Shown: positions 7,915 through 19,698, numbered from the stretch's first letter. The stretch is 64,000 nucleotides of DNA from Salipiger pallidus (GCF_014643635.1 NZ_BMJV01000007.1:1-64000), one strand, 5' to 3'. Notes: a model not told the origin generated them from the letters alone. Made by a program: numbers and translations.

Positions 7915-8417
7915 CTGCGAATTTCTCGGCGGGGACCAGATCGCCCCAGGTGTCGCTATCGCCGTCCTGCACGTAGGAAATCGCGATATGCGAGCTGCCG
8001 ATGGTGTCGTTCGCGCCGTGCCACTGGTTGAGCTACGCGGGACTGCAGATGACGTCGCCAAGGGTGATCTCTTCCTTTTCCTCGCCGTCGGCCTGGCTCC
8101 AGCCCTTGCCGTCGGTCACGAAGATAGACAGGTCCACCCGGTGGGGTGTGACACGCACCGCGCGCCGCCCGAGGCTTGGGTTTCCTTGCTTGCCGGGTCG
8201 GACATGTCGGTCACGGCGTGGCCGGTGAGGTTGCCGGGGATCCGCTGAGGGGGTCGCGGGACCGGTTCGGTGTGATCTGGATGCCCCCCGGAGACGTGGC
8301 CTTGCCGCTCTCCTAAGCTGCCGCGACTGGCGCGAAGCCCGCCGTCATCAGCGCGGCACCACCGCCCAGCAGGTCCCGCTGGCTTAGGGTGAATGCCCCT
8401 ACCGGAATAGCACCCAT
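7915..8417 (-). pseudogene. Decayed cupin-domain protein with twin-arginine-like signal
   Basis: Three reading frames together spell a secreted cupin. From 8417 the sequence reads MGAIPVGAFTLSQRDLLGGG, a Tat-like leader with QRD in place of RRD, and it stops after GFAPVAAA. A second frame holds GGARCVSHPTG. A third holds FVTDGKGWSQADGEEKE, ITLGDVICSPA, an in-frame stop, then LNQWHGANDTIGSSHIAI and a tail near EKFAGG. The HPTG, GDV and QWHG blocks match the two-histidine cupin of mandelonitrile-lyase-like proteins. At least one frameshift and two stops show decay. The frame then runs through the pssA terminator, so the natural stop is also lost. Confidence 0.8.
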
Positions 8418-8454
8418 GAGCCAGCCTGATGGAACCGCGCTGCCCCAAGCAGAA

Positions 8455-8476
8455 GGGGCGCCCGGAAGGACGCCCC
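8455..8476. terminator. Hairpin downstream of the outer-membrane protein gene
   Basis: GGGGCG at 8455-8460 pairs with CGCCCC at 8471-8476, with a further CC/GG pair inside a ten-base loop. It follows the leftward outer-membrane gene by about 40 bases. The T-run is poor on either strand. Confidence 0.5.
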
Positions 8477-8515
8477 CGACAGCCGTGATGTGATCACGGC
8501 CAGATCCACAGTGGA

Positions 8516-9175
8516 TCAGAAGTTCATCGACACGCCGAAGTTCAGGGCATTGGTCTTGATGTCGGTGTTGAGCGAGCCGCCACCGTCGAGATCCGCCTCG
8601 TTGGACGAGTAGGTGAACTGGTATTCGCCGAAGACCGAGAAGCGCTCGCTCACCGGGTAGCTCACGCCGGCGATCAGGCGCGCCGCCGGGCCAGTGTACT
8701 GGTAGCCGAAGGTCTTGTCGCCAGCGGTGGTCTCCACATCCACGTGCGGCACCGCGATGCCAAGGCCCGCGCCGACATAGGGCGTTGCGGTGCTCCACTT
8801 TTCGGGCCAGCGCTTCATTACGTTGACGGTCAGCAGGTTGAGCCCGTCGGTGAACTCCATCCGGTCAAAGCCGATATCCGCCTGCTCGTCGTCCGGTGCG
8901 TAGACCTTGGCGTGGGTGAATTCGAGCGCGTAGCCCAGCGTTTCGGACTGCCACCAAGTGCCACGGATACCGTAGTAGGGCGGCATCTCGAAGCTCTTGC
9001 CGTCCCAGCCGATCAGCGCGTCGTAGCTGCCACCACCGGGGTAGTCACCCGAGGCGCGGCTGTGCGGGGCGGTCTGCCAGCCAGTGTAGACGGAGAGCTC
9101 CATGTCCTGCGCGACCGCCTGCGAGGCGGCAAGCGCGGAAATCGAGACCGATGCAGCAAGAATCAAGGTTTTCAT
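8516..9175 (-). CDS. Outer-membrane beta-barrel protein (OmpA/OmpW-like porin family)
   Basis: A 219-residue exported protein. The signal peptide ends near AVAQ-D (residue 23). The mature part alternates polar and aromatic or hydrophobic residues and ends [11 protein letters not shown], with the terminal Phe that marks proteins assembled by BAM. Segments such as [20 protein letters not shown] and [11 protein letters not shown] fit eight-stranded barrels. The ligand or role is unknown. M at 9175 with an upstream GGAAG is preferred over an ATG six codons earlier. The gene is divergent from petA, and an inverted repeat lies between them. Confidence 0.87.
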   Translation of the reverse strand: MKTLILAASVSISALAASQAVAQDMELSVYTGWQTAPHSRASGDYPGGGSYDALIGWDGKSFEMPPYYGIRGTWWQSETLGYALEFTHAKVYAPDDEQADIGFDRMEFTDGLNLLTVNVMKRWPEKWSTATPYVGAGLGIAVPHVDVETTAGDKTFGYQYTGPAARLIAGVSYPVSERFSVFGEYQFTYSSNEADLDGGGSLNTDIKTNALNFGVSMNF

Positions 9176-9264
9176 GAGGTGTCTTCCGGCCAATGGGAAA
9201 TGCGTGATACCGCTTTATGCGCCCCCCCCTTCTCGCATGCAATTGCGACACATGCGCACTTCTT

Positions 9265-9286
9265 GCAATCACAAGTTCATGATTGC
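9265..9286. promoter_or_regulatory. Inverted repeat between outer-membrane gene and petABC
   Basis: GCAATCA at 9265-9271 and TGATTGC at 9280-9286 form a perfect 7-bp inverted repeat with an eight-base gap. It lies 90 bases before the outer-membrane gene start and 112 before petA. The symmetry and placement suggest an operator for a dimeric regulator. No protein is identified. Confidence 0.4.
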
Positions 9287-9397
9287 TTTACGGACACATG
9301 ACAGATCGCTAGAAACGCGAGCGGGAACACCGTTTCGGGAGACGGCGACCTTAGGGAACATGGCCTGCAAACGGCTGTGAGGAATGGAGATTACCCC

Positions 9398-9973
9398 GTG
9401 ACACAAGCAGAAGATCACGAAGGCACTCGGAGGGACTTCCTCTATTATGCAACCGCAGGTGCAGGCGTCGTCGCGACTGGTGCCGCCGTCTGGCCGCTCG
9501 TCAACCAGATGAACCCGTCGGCGGACGTGCGTGCACTCAGCACCATCCGAGTCGACGTGTCCGGCGTGGAACTGGGCACTCAGCTGACGGTGCAGTACCT
9601 CGGCAAGCCGGTGTTCATCCGCCGCCGCACAGAGGCCGAGATCGAGGACGCGCGCGGTGTCGAGATGAGCCAGCTCGTCGACCCGATCGCGCGCAACCCC
9701 AACATTGCAGACGGTGCCGACGCGACAGACGCCAACCGCGCGCTGGACGACACCGGCGAATGGCTGGTGATGATGGGTGTGTGCACCCACCTTGGCTGCG
9801 TGCCGCTGGGCAACGCGGGTGAATATACCGCCGGCGGCGTAGGTGGCTGGTTCTGCCCCTGCCACGGCTCGCACTACGATACCGCCGGACGCATCCGGCA
9901 AGGTCCGGCTCCGCAGAACCTGCCGGTTCCCGTTGCGGAATTCGTCGACGAATCCACCATTCTGCTGGGCTAA
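9398..9973 (+). CDS. petA: Ubiquinol-cytochrome c reductase, Rieske iron-sulfur subunit
   Basis: The 191-residue Rieske subunit of the bc1 complex, which carries electrons from ubiquinol to cytochrome c1. A GTG start at 9398 follows GGAG at eight bases and gives the familiar N-terminus ending in [12 protein letters not shown]. The twin-arginine motif directs Tat export, and the signal stays as membrane anchor. The 2Fe-2S ligands are in CTHLGC and CPCHGSHYD. An in-frame ATG seven codons upstream is less likely. It is the first gene of petABC. Confidence 0.96.
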   Translation: MTQAEDHEGTRRDFLYYATAGAGVVATGAAVWPLVNQMNPSADVRALSTIRVDVSGVELGTQLTVQYLGKPVFIRRRTEAEIEDARGVEMSQLVDPIARNPNIADGADATDANRALDDTGEWLVMMGVCTHLGCVPLGNAGEYTAGGVGGWFCPCHGSHYDTAGRIRQGPAPQNLPVPVAEFVDESTILLG

Positions 9974-9988
9974 GGGAGGCACGCAAAG

Positions 9989-11329
9989 ATGTCGGGTATT
10001 CCGCACGACCATTACGAACCCAAGACCGGCCCCGAGCGCTGGCTGCACAAGCGGCTGCCGATCGTCGGGCTGCTGGTCGACACCATCATGATCCCCACGC
10101 CCAAGAACCTGAACTGGATGTGGATCTGGGGCATCATCCTTACTTTCTGCCTGGCGCTGCAGATCATCACCGGCATCGTGCTGGTCATGCACTACACGCC
10201 GCACGTGGACATGGCCTTTGCCTCGATCGAGCACATCATGCGCGACGTGAACGGCGGCTTCATGCTACGCTACCTGCATATGAACGGCGCGTCGCTGTTC
10301 TTTGTCGCCGTGTACATGCACATCTTCCGCGGCCTCTACTACGGGTCCTACAAGTCCCCGCGCGAGGTGACGTGGATCATCGGCATGCTGATCTACCTGT
10401 GCATGATGGGCACCGCCTTCATGGGCTATGTGCTTCCCTGGGGTCAGATGTCCTTCTGGGGCGCGACCGTGATCACCGGCCTCTTCGGCGCCATCCCCTT
10501 CATCGGCGAGCCGATCCAGACCTGGCTTCTGGGTGGACCGGCGGTGGACAACGCGACGCTGAACCGCTTCTTCTCGCTGCACTACCTGCTGCCCTTCGTC
10601 ATCGCGGCGCTCGTGGCAGTGCACATCTGGGCCTTCCACTCGACCGGCAACAACAACCCCACGGGTGTTGAAGTGCGCCGCGCCTCGAAGGCCGAGGCCG
10701 AGAAGGACACGGTGCCGTTCTGGCCCTATTACGTCATCAAGGACGTGTTCGCCCTCGCGGTGATCCTCGCGGTGTTCTGGGCCATCGTCGGCTTCATGCC
10801 CAACTACCTCGGCCACCCGGACAACTACATCGAGGCGAACCCGCTGGCGACGCCGGCGCACATCGTACCCGAATGGTACTTCCTGCCATTCTACGCGATC
10901 CTGCGTGCCTTCACGTCGGAAGTCTGGGTCGTGCAGATCGCAAGCTTCATCACCGGCGGCATCGTCGATGCCAAGTTCTTCGGTGTGCTTGCCATGTTCG
11001 GCGCCATCATCGCCATGGCCCTCGCGCCGTGGCTCGACACCTCGTCGGTGCGCTCGGGCCGCTATCGCCCGCAGTTCAAGTGGTGGTTCTGGCTGCTGGT
11101 GATCGACTTCATCGCACTGATGTGGCTGGGCGCCATGCCCGCCGAAGAGCCCTATGCCAGCTTCTCGCTGATCGGCGCGGCCTACTGGTTCGGCTACTTC
11201 TTCGTGATCCTGCCGCTGCTCGGTGTCTTTGAAAAGCCGCTGCCGCGTCCCGCGACCATCGAAGAAGATTTCGAGGCGCACAAGGCCAAGACCGGCGGCA
11301 CAAAGACCGTCGTGAACCCGGCCGAGTGA
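9989..11329 (+). CDS. petB: Cytochrome b subunit of the bc1 complex
   Basis: A 446-residue integral membrane subunit carrying both haems and both quinone sites. Haem-ligand His residues are visible in the second helix ([23 protein letters not shown]) and in the fourth ([21 protein letters not shown]). The Qo-site block is the Pro-Glu-Trp-Tyr motif in [15 protein letters not shown]. Eight transmembrane helices are expected and seen. A strong AAGGGAGG ribosome binding site lies in the 15-base gap after petA. Length matches Rhodobacter cytochrome b. Confidence 0.98.
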   Translation: MSGIPHDHYEPKTGPERWLHKRLPIVGLLVDTIMIPTPKNLNWMWIWGIILTFCLALQIITGIVLVMHYTPHVDMAFASIEHIMRDVNGGFMLRYLHMNGASLFFVAVYMHIFRGLYYGSYKSPREVTWIIGMLIYLCMMGTAFMGYVLPWGQMSFWGATVITGLFGAIPFIGEPIQTWLLGGPAVDNATLNRFFSLHYLLPFVIAALVAVHIWAFHSTGNNNPTGVEVRRASKAEAEKDTVPFWPYYVIKDVFALAVILAVFWAIVGFMPNYLGHPDNYIEANPLATPAHIVPEWYFLPFYAILRAFTSEVWVVQIASFITGGIVDAKFFGVLAMFGAIIAMALAPWLDTSSVRSGRYRPQFKWWFWLLVIDFIALMWLGAMPAEEPYASFSLIGAAYWFGYFFVILPLLGVFEKPLPRPATIEEDFEAHKAKTGGTKTVVNPAE

Positions 11330-11340
11330 GAGAGAGGACA

Positions 11341-12129
11341 ATGAAGATGTTCAAGAAACTTGCCCTTTCGACCGCGATTGCCCTCGGGCTTGCCGGCAGC
11401 GCTTTTGCTGCCGGTGAGGGCGGCCACGTCGAAGACTACAGCTTCTCCTTTGAAGGGCCGTTCGGCACCTTCGACCAGGACCAGCTGCAGCGCGGCCTGC
11501 AGGTCTACACCGAGGTCTGCTCGGCCTGTCACGGCCTGAGATACGTGCCCCTGCGCACGCTCAGCGACGACGGCGGTCCCTCCTTCTCGGAAGACGAAGT
11601 GCGCGCCTATGCGGAGCAGAACTTCGAGGTCTTCGACGAAGAGCTCGACGATTTCCGCCCGGCCATCCCGACCGACCACTTCCCCGCCAACGACAGCGTC
11701 GGGGCCCCCGACCTGTCGATGATGGCCAAGGCACGCGCGGGCTTCCACGGCCCCTACGGCACTGGCCTCAGCCAGCTGTTCAACGGCATGGGCGGCGCGG
11801 AATACATCGCTTCGATCCTCACCGGCTACACCGGCGAGGAAAAGACCGAAGCGGGCGCACTGTTCTACGAGAACACCGCCTTCCCGAGCGGCTGGATCTC
11901 GATGGCCCCGCCGCTGATGGACGACTCGGTGGAATATGCCGGCGGCTACCCCGCCACGCTCGAACACCAAGCGCAAGACGTAGCGGCCTTCCTGATGTGG
12001 ACGGCCGAGCCGAAGATGATGGCGCGCAAGCACGCGGGCTTTGTCGGCGTGATCTTCCTGACGCTGCTGTCGGTGCTGCTGTACCTGACCAACAAGCGCA
12101 TCTGGCGCCCGATCAAGTACAAGAGCTGA
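11341..12129 (+). CDS. petC: Cytochrome c1 subunit of the bc1 complex
   Basis: A 262-residue cytochrome c1. The signal peptide ([20 protein letters not shown], cleaved near AFA-AG) exports it. Haem is attached at CSACH, and the axial Met is probably in the SMAPPLMDD region. A C-terminal helix ([17 protein letters not shown]) anchors it. The ATG at 11341, preceded by GAGAGGA, is chosen over an in-frame ATG five codons earlier. It ends the petABC operon and a terminator follows 22 bases on. Confidence 0.97.
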   Translation: MKMFKKLALSTAIALGLAGSAFAAGEGGHVEDYSFSFEGPFGTFDQDQLQRGLQVYTEVCSACHGLRYVPLRTLSDDGGPSFSEDEVRAYAEQNFEVFDEELDDFRPAIPTDHFPANDSVGAPDLSMMAKARAGFHGPYGTGLSQLFNGMGGAEYIASILTGYTGEEKTEAGALFYENTAFPSGWISMAPPLMDDSVEYAGGYPATLEHQAQDVAAFLMWTAEPKMMARKHAGFVGVIFLTLLSVLLYLTNKRIWRPIKYKS

Positions 12130-12150
12130 TACCGCTCACCTTAAAAACGA

Positions 12151-12179
12151 AAAGCCCTGCCATCACGGCGGGGCTTTTT
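12151..12179 (+). terminator. Rho-independent terminator after petABC
   Basis: AAAGCCCTGCC and GGCGGGGCTTT pair around a five-base loop (one G-T pair) and are followed by more T. It lies 22 bases after the petC stop. Confidence 0.9.
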
Positions 12180-13524
12180 GGCTTCATGGGCACGCCCCGG
12201 CCCATTTGAAAGCGCCTCTGCCTTATCATCGAACAACGCCCGCGTGCTGCCCAGCACAGGCTCCATGCCAGTCGCCACGCCCCTCACCCCCCGGCTACAG
12301 CGTACGCCTTGCTTCGCAGGCAAGGCGGACCGAAAGCATCAAGGCCCCGAGCTGCTCTTCCGCGATCGCCAACTGCGCCTGCATCTCGATCTTGGGTGCC
12401 AGCTCCCCCCCGGACGGGCCCATCGAGGGCACTTTCTCAGAGACAGCATCACCATCAGCCTGCCCCCAGCTGCAGGTACGCCACTTCCGCTTCAGCATTA
12501 AACGACAACGGCGGCTGCGAAACACGAACCCAGCCAGCACGCCCTGCTTTCCAAGGTTCAACATTCTCGACAGACCAGAGCCCACGTTGCCCAAGTGGCC
12601 GCTGAACGCCGCGATCAGGCGACGCACCGCCTTCACGACCACCTGCACACAAGGCGCGCCCCTCGGGAGCAACCAGCACTTCGCGCCTCGGGAAGCTGCT
12701 TCGCGTCAAGGCCACTGCATCACAGGCAGGGCCCCTCCCACCGCAGACAGAATATCCAGATCAGGCGCGATCACGGCCCCCGCCAGCGACGGAACCGCCA
12801 CGCGTTCCAGACTTTCCTGCGCGGGTTCTAAGCCATGATACCGACGTTATCAGCCACCCCAAGTATCGCTCAAGATCTCTCTGGAGGGTGCCACAGGCGT
12901 TCGGGGTATGGATGGAAGCAGAGCGTCAACCGAAGACGAATCGCAGAAGGACTTTGTTTGCCCTGTCCGTCGGCAGGGACGACGGCGGCAGGTTCCCCCG
13001 ATGCAGCGTGACATGTCCGATACCACACGCCCCGTTTAACATTTCGGAGCTGACGACGTCCCTATGCGGCTGTCACTCTCCAGCGAGCGAAATGGCTGCC
13101 GACAGCCAAGCTAGACCCAAGTATCGTAGCCGCAATCGACCTCGACCATCTTCTGAAGGAACACGCCAAGCCCACATCCAGACACGGCGAGATCGCCGGT
13201 ATTGATGCTTAGACCTGGGCTGTCGGCCGGTCCATTCCCATCTGCCGATCTGATACAAAGGTAGTGGCCGCCGCAGCCGTATCGGGGAACATGTGAGGAA
13301 AAAGTACGTCCCGAGTGCCGCCGTAATCTTCTCTCCACCGGTGTCATCGGGTCGTTTCACCCGTCCCGCACAATTCATCTGGGCACGGCAATTGGCGCCC
13401 GCCCCACAGAGGTCGGAGACCCGTGGCCCACGCGCGCAGGTGAAATCCCTTGAGGCGAAGGCGCGGCTGCCATAGGTAGCGCCGGACCGCATGTCTGCGC
13501 ACGTCAGCCCCCGGGAGAGCCACC
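12180..13524. other. 1.35-kb segment without a recognisable gene
   Basis: No reading frame here looks like a preserved gene. Open frames on both strands are short, overlap each other and have the composition of chance frames. Several short stretches read like protein but are broken by stops. Examples are a leftward piece with VAPEGRA and ENVEPWKAGRAGWVRVS around 12460-12720, a leftward LAIAEEQLGALMLSVRLACEA around 12300-12380, and a rightward LDPSIVAAIDLDHLLKEHA around 13100-13190. The picture fits old, decayed genes or non-coding DNA. I see no IS ends, tRNA or repeat array. Base composition looks somewhat less GC-rich around 12840-13300. Confidence 0.55.
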
Positions 13525-14625
13525 ATGAGCATGAACACCTTCGGCCACTTGTTCCGCGTCACCACTTGGGGCGAAAGCCACGGCCCGGCGCTTGGCGCGA
13601 CAGTCGACGGCTGTCCTCCCGGCGTCGAGATCGACGAAGCGACGCTCCAGCACTGGCTTGACCGGCGCAAACCCGGCCAGAACAAGTTCACCACCCAGCG
13701 GCGCGAACCTGACGAGGTGCGAATCCTGTCAGGCCTCTTCGAAGGGCGCACCACAGGCACCCCGGTGCAGCTGATGATCGAGAATACCGACCAGCGGTCG
13801 AAAGATTATGGCGATATCGCCGAGAAATTCCGGCCCGGCCACGCGGACATCACTTACTGGCAAAAATATGGCATTCGTGATTACCGCGGTGGCGGGCGGT
13901 CTTCGGCCCGCGAAACCGCCGCGCGGGTCGCCGCAGGCGGCTTGGCCCGTGCCGCGCTTGCGACTTTGGCCCCACAGATCGAGATCACTGGCTACATGGT
14001 GCAGGTGGGGCCCCACGGCATCGACCGCTCGGCAATGGACATGACCGAGATCGAGAACAATCCGTTCTGGTGCCCCGATGCCAAGGCGGCCGAGGGCTGG
14101 GCCGATTATCTCGACGGACTGCGCAAAGCCGGCGACAGCGTCGGCGCAGTGATCGAGGTGATTGCGCGCGGCGTCCCCTCGGGGCTTGGCGCGCCGATCT
14201 ACGGCAAGCTCGATACGGATCTGGCAGCGGCTGCCATGTCGATCAACGCGGTGAAAGCGGTCGAGATCGGTGAAGGCATGGCTTCGGCGGCATTGCGAGG
14301 TTCGGAGAATGCCGACGAGATTGCCATGGGACCTGATGGGCCGGTGTATTCATCGAACCACGCCGGCGGCATCCTTGGGGGCATCTCCACCGGACAGGAC
14401 ATCGTGCTGCGGTTCGCGGTAAAACCGACTTCGTCGATCCTGACCGAGCGTCGCACCATCACCAAATCCGGTGAGGACACCACCATCATCACCAAAGGTC
14501 GGCACGATCCCTGCGTCGGAATCCGGGCGGTGCCGGTCGGCGAAGCCATGGTGGCCTGCGTCCTGCTTGACCACCTGTTGCTCCACCGTGGGCAAGTTGG
14601 CGAGAACCAAGGGCAAATTGGCTGA
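13525..14625 (+). CDS. aroC: Chorismate synthase
   Basis: A 366-residue enzyme that converts 5-enolpyruvylshikimate 3-phosphate to chorismate with reduced FMN, the last step of the shikimate pathway. Family signatures are seen: the GESHGPALG start block, the [20 protein letters not shown] block and the [16 protein letters not shown] block. Length and C-terminal [10 protein letters not shown] are normal. GGGAGAGCCACC precedes the ATG. It stands alone after the gene-free segment and is convergent with the chemoreceptor gene. Confidence 0.97.
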   Translation: MSMNTFGHLFRVTTWGESHGPALGATVDGCPPGVEIDEATLQHWLDRRKPGQNKFTTQRREPDEVRILSGLFEGRTTGTPVQLMIENTDQRSKDYGDIAEKFRPGHADITYWQKYGIRDYRGGGRSSARETAARVAAGGLARAALATLAPQIEITGYMVQVGPHGIDRSAMDMTEIENNPFWCPDAKAAEGWADYLDGLRKAGDSVGAVIEVIARGVPSGLGAPIYGKLDTDLAAAAMSINAVKAVEIGEGMASAALRGSENADEIAMGPDGPVYSSNHAGGILGGISTGQDIVLRFAVKPTSSILTERRTITKSGEDTTIITKGRHDPCVGIRAVPVGEAMVACVLLDHLLLHRGQVGENQGQIG

Positions 14626-14802
14626 AGGCACCAGTCCTGCCGAGGTCGCAACAGTCATGCCCTCCTCCGAGCGGCTTTCATTGGACGGACCGCTCTTGCG
14701 TCCTGCCACACGCTGGCAGGAAGTAAGAGGCCTTTGCCCTAAGCTTTCGTCCCGCGATACCTATGAGTCGGAGAGCCCTGGGCGGGCTATCTGATGCCGT
14801 CT

Positions 14803-16692
14803 TCAGAAATCTTCCCACTGCGCGCCTGAGTTCACCGCAACCTTCTGCGGCATGGGAACAGCCGCTTGACCCGAGCCGGCCATTGGCAGCGCGTCGTCAA
14901 TTTCCTCGAAGGGGACAGCGATGGGGTCCACCTCCTGCCGGCCATCAACACCGCTGCCCGAGAAATTGGCCAGCTGGGTCGTCAGACGATCCGCTTCTTG
15001 GCTGAGCTGCTGGCTGGCCGTGCTCGTTTCTCCAACCATGGCCGCGTTCTGCTGAGTGACCTTGTCCAGTTCTGCGACACCCACGTTGATCTCCTGCACA
15101 CCGGCAGCCTGCTCTCGTGCTGCCGAGGCGATCTCGGAAACCATGCCGGAAACCTCGCTGACGTAGCGGACGATATCCGCAAGGCTATCGCCGGTCTGCT
15201 CTACCAGCTGCCCGCCATCCTTCACCTGCTGCGAGCTGTTGGACACCAGCGCCTTGATCTCGCGGGCGGATTCGGATGCGCGCTGCGCCAGCGAACGGAC
15301 CTCGGAGGCAACCACCGAGAAGCCCTTGCCGCTCTCGCCAGCACGCGCAGCCTCGACACCGGCGTTGAGCGCCAGCAGGTTGGTCTGGAAGGCGATGTCA
15401 TCAATGACACCGATGATCTGAGTGATCTGATCTGAAGACGTGGCGATGGAGCTCATTGCCTGAAGCGCGCGGTCCATCACTTCACCCGCCTCTTCGGCAC
15501 GACGGCGGCCATCCCCTGCCCGCTTGTCAGCCGCGTCCGCGTTTTCTGCAGCTGTCTTCACGCTGCTCGACAGTTGCTCGAGCGCCGCAGCGGATTCTTC
15601 GAGGGTGGCGGCCTGCACCTCGGACCGGCGCGACATCTCAGTAGACATCTGCGACAGCCCCTGGGAACTGCGCTGTACCATTTTCGCGGAATCCTGAAGG
15701 GACAGGATGAGGTCGCCTATCTTCTCGCACAGGCTGTTGAAATCGCCGCAAATGTCCGCGTAGCTCTGGCCAAGATCCTGCCATTCGGACGGGTCGATCC
15801 GGTCCTCGAACTTGCCATCCGACAGATGCTCCATCGCCTTGCCCAGCGTTCCGAAAAGCGCGACGCGACGGTCATTCGCTGCGCGTTCCTTGGCATCCGC
15901 CAGATCGGCGGACCGCAGCGACTCGCGCAGGGACTCGAGATTGCGGGCAATCACGCCGGCTTCGTCGCCCCGATCCGTGCCTGAAATCTCGATATCGTAG
16001 TTGCCGGCAGAAATCGCCTCCACATCCTTGGCCGAGCGGGACAGCGGCCGCGCGATGACGCCGCCGAAGAAGAACACCATCAGCATTGAAACCGCAGTGA
16101 TCCCGGCCAGCGACAGCAGCAGCATCGTCATGCTGTTGCTCACGCTTTCCTTGGTGCGATCCTCGGTCTGAACGGCGGTGACGCGGGTGACCTCCTGAAT
16201 GTCATCAACGGTGGCGATTTCTACCCCGATTGCCTGGAAGATGTCGCGCGCGGTCGCCTGAATAGTCGACGGGGCCTGTCCTGACGTCCAGTCGAGTTCG
16301 GAAGCGCGGGCAGACAGGTCGCTGATCCGGGCGCTTACCCCAAGCAGTGCCTCGGCGTAATCTTCGCGCAGAGCAGTGGAGACGCGCGGATCGGTGAACT
16401 TGTGCAGATCCTGCGCGATCACATCGGTCACCTCTTTGAAGTTGCCCACCATACTTTCGACAGCGTTCTGATCCCCCGCGGCGAATTCCATCACGTTCAC
16501 TCGCGCCTGTTCCATGTCTTCGCGGATAAGAGCAATGGTCTCGTTCTGCACCACCCTGTCAAAGGCAAGCTGGATGTCGCGCGCCACCCTGCTCTGGACG
16601 CTCCAGCTCAAGATGCCGCTTGCCAAGATCAGCAGGGCAAAGGCCATGCCCAGGGCCATGATCTGAATACGGATAGGGAATTTCTTTATCAC
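14803..16692 (-). CDS. Methyl-accepting chemotaxis protein
   Basis: A 629-residue transmembrane chemoreceptor with a GTG start that has GGAGAG five bases before it. The order is TM1 (about residues 10-30), a helical periplasmic sensor (to about 190), TM2 ([19 protein letters not shown]), HAMP (about 212-265), then the long methylated coiled coil. The signalling hairpin is intact: [20 protein letters not shown] and [17 protein letters not shown]. The protein ends AQWEDF, resembling the NWETF-type tether for CheR or CheB. The ligand is unknown. No che genes are nearby. Confidence 0.95.
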   Translation of the reverse strand: MIKKFPIRIQIMALGMAFALLILASGILSWSVQSRVARDIQLAFDRVVQNETIALIREDMEQARVNVMEFAAGDQNAVESMVGNFKEVTDVIAQDLHKFTDPRVSTALREDYAEALLGVSARISDLSARASELDWTSGQAPSTIQATARDIFQAIGVEIATVDDIQEVTRVTAVQTEDRTKESVSNSMTMLLLSLAGITAVSMLMVFFFGGVIARPLSRSAKDVEAISAGNYDIEISGTDRGDEAGVIARNLESLRESLRSADLADAKERAANDRRVALFGTLGKAMEHLSDGKFEDRIDPSEWQDLGQSYADICGDFNSLCEKIGDLILSLQDSAKMVQRSSQGLSQMSTEMSRRSEVQAATLEESAAALEQLSSSVKTAAENADAADKRAGDGRRRAEEAGEVMDRALQAMSSIATSSDQITQIIGVIDDIAFQTNLLALNAGVEAARAGESGKGFSVVASEVRSLAQRASESAREIKALVSNSSQQVKDGGQLVEQTGDSLADIVRYVSEVSGMVSEIASAAREQAAGVQEINVGVAELDKVTQQNAAMVGETSTASQQLSQEADRLTTQLANFSGSGVDGRQEVDPIAVPFEEIDDALPMAGSGQAAVPMPQKVAVNSGAQWEDF

Positions 16693-16773
16693 AGGGTCTC
16701 TCCAACTACCGCGCCCGGGTGTGTTCGGGAACGGAGCTATCAGAGACCCGTAAACAATATCTTCGCGTGTGCC

Positions 16774-17646
16774 CTATTTCCGCGACGACAGCCGCGACAG
16801 CTGCACCGCGAGGATGCCCGCCGTGATGATCGCCACGCCGATCACGTCGTAGACGCCCATCGGCTCGCCCAGAAGCACCGCGGCCACGGCGACCCCGAAG
16901 AACGGGTTGAGGAAGTGGAAGGTCGCGGCGCGGATCGCGCCGATGCGTTCCACCAGCACCACCCAGAGGAAGGTTGCCGCCACGCCGGGCACCAGCACGG
17001 TATAGGAAAACGCCGCCACCAGACGCCATGACCAGTCAACCTGAGGGGTCTCGAAGGCGATGGCCACCGGCCAGAGCAACGCGCTGCCCACCAGCATCTG
17101 CAGGCCGACAATCATCATGACATTGCCCCCGGTGATTGCGCCCCGCACCGACATCGTCGCCACCGCGAGCGAGATCACCCCCAGAACGCAAAGTCCCACG
17201 CCCAGCGGGTCTGCCCCGCCCTGCAGCCGCGCGCCCATGATGAGCGTGACGCCCACGATCCCCGCCAACAGCCCGGCGTACCCCAGCGGGCGCAGACGTT
17301 CCTTGAAAAGCAGCCAACTTGCCAGCGCCACCAACAGCGGCATGACGGAGGCGATGATCGAGGCCAGCGATGCCTCGACCCATTGCATGGCAACGAAATT
17401 GAGCCCCAGGTACAGCGCGTTCTGGCACAGGCCGAAGACGATGGTGGCGCGCCATTGCGCCCGGCTGAGCCGCCAGCTTTGCCCCATGAGCCGCGCCAGC
17501 GCCACCGCAAGGAGGCCCGACACGAGAAACCGCAGCGCCAGAGAGCCAAGGGGCGGTGCTGCCGAGACGATGATCCGCGCCGAGGCAAAGGCCGACGACC
17601 ACATCATCGCAAAGGCTAGGCCCATCACTATCGCGCGCAGTTCCAT
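16774..17646 (-). CDS. DMT-superfamily exporter with two EamA domains
   Basis: A 290-residue protein with ten hydrophobic segments in two homologous EamA halves (about residues 1-135 and 145-285). The first half opens MGLAFAMMWSSAFASARII, and the second ends GVAIITAGILAVQLSRL after the LLGEPM signature. Family members export amino acids or other metabolites, and the substrate is not deducible. ATG has GGAGGG directly upstream. It lies in the same direction as the chemoreceptor, with about 80 bases between. Confidence 0.9.
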   Translation of the reverse strand: MELRAIVMGLAFAMMWSSAFASARIIVSAAPPLGSLALRFLVSGLLAVALARLMGQSWRLSRAQWRATIVFGLCQNALYLGLNFVAMQWVEASLASIIASVMPLLVALASWLLFKERLRPLGYAGLLAGIVGVTLIMGARLQGGADPLGVGLCVLGVISLAVATMSVRGAITGGNVMMIVGLQMLVGSALLWPVAIAFETPQVDWSWRLVAAFSYTVLVPGVAATFLWVVLVERIGAIRAATFHFLNPFFGVAVAAVLLGEPMGVYDVIGVAIITAGILAVQLSRLSSRK

Positions 17647-17705
17647 GCATCCCTCCGTTTGTGCGCAAATGACCCGGATCGCCCCCCCTTTGCAAGTGGA
17701 ACGAA

Positions 17706-17740
17706 AAATGCCCCGCCCGCACCGATGCGCAGACGGGGCC
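17706..17740 (-). terminator. Rho-independent terminator after ccrM
   Basis: On the leftward strand GCCCCGTCTGCGCA pairs with TGCGGGCGGGGC around TCGG, followed by ATTTTT. A second perfect stem (GTGCCTGC / GCAGGCAC at 17745-17768) lies just before it. Both are downstream of ccrM and upstream of the exporter gene. Confidence 0.8.
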
Positions 17741-17817
17741 AGTTGTGCCTGCTCACATGGGCAGGCACTGGCGGTCTCTGGTTGTTCCTGAGTGTCTGTA
17801 AAGCCCTGCCGGAGGCG

Positions 17818-19022
<1,205 letters not shown>

Positions 19023-19044
19023 AGCGCGTTGCGCTTTGCTGTTG

Positions 19045-19668
19045 TCACAACATCTGGTAGACAGGCTTGAACGAACGCCTATGATGTGGGGTCACTCCAA
19101 GATTTAGGAGCGCCTCAATGTGACTTTTGGAGCCGTAACCTGCGTTCGTTTCCCAGCCATAGCCCGGATGCTGTTGCGCCAAATCCCGCATGAGCCGATC
19201 ACGCCACTCTTTGGCAACGATCGAGGCCGCCGCGATGCTTACCGAACGGCCGTCTCCCTTCACGATAGGCGTCGCGACGCAGCGCAACTCCTCCGGGATA
19301 AACTTGCCGTCGACCAGGGCATGGCCGGGCGGCTGAGGCAGGCCTTCGACGGCCCGGCGCATGGCAAGCAAGCTCGCCTTAAGGATGTTCAGGCTGTCGA
19401 TCTCGTCGACCGACGCCACCCCGACCGAAACCTCGGCCTGCTCGTGGATGGCGTCGTAAAGAGCCGCCCTGCGACGGGCGGTCATCTTCTTTGAGTCGTT
19501 GAGCCCAAGCGGCACCTGCCCTTCGGTCAGAACCACCGCACAGGCGACGACCGGACCCGCGAGAGGGCCGCGGCCGACCTCGTCGACCCCGGCCACGCGC
19601 AGGCCCTGCCCCCATAGGGGCGCCTCGAAAGAATCGTCCGGCCAATCCATCACGCAGGGATTCCGCAT
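19045..19668 (-). CDS. rnhB: Ribonuclease HII
   Basis: A 207-residue nuclease that cuts RNA in RNA-DNA hybrids and removes misincorporated ribonucleotides. The active-site motif VAGVDEVGRGPLAGP is near residue 25, and further acidic residues are in ALVDGK and in the ASIVAKEWRD block. The C-terminal PGYGWETNAGYGSKSHIEAL is the family signature. Either the first ATG (19668) or the one six codons later may start it, and neither has a strong ribosome binding site. It follows the SDR gene by 30 bases and precedes ccrM, a common order in this clade. Confidence 0.93.
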   Translation of the reverse strand: MRNPCVMDWPDDSFEAPLWGQGLRVAGVDEVGRGPLAGPVVACAVVLTEGQVPLGLNDSKKMTARRRAALYDAIHEQAEVSVGVASVDEIDSLNILKASLLAMRRAVEGLPQPPGHALVDGKFIPEELRCVATPIVKGDGRSVSIAAASIVAKEWRDRLMRDLAQQHPGYGWETNAGYGSKSHIEALLNLGVTPHHRRSFKPVYQML

Positions 19669-19698
19669 CAGGGGCCGGGCCGCAAGGATTCGTCGGCC

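Noticed and set aside
8313..8798. A 161-codon minus-strand frame spanning the barrel-protein end and the cupin leader
   Set aside because: It reads the barrel gene out of frame before entering the decayed cupin leader. Only the latter part is meaningful and is treated as a pseudogene.
12295..12672. A 125-codon minus-strand frame in the gene-free segment
   Set aside because: No ribosome binding site, no family resemblance, and mixed composition. The neighbouring frame contains equally protein-like text, so neither looks maintained. Kept only as part of the gene-free segment finding.
13073..13492. A 139-codon minus-strand frame upstream of aroC
   Set aside because: Arg/Trp/Cys-rich chance composition, no start signal and no recognisable motif.
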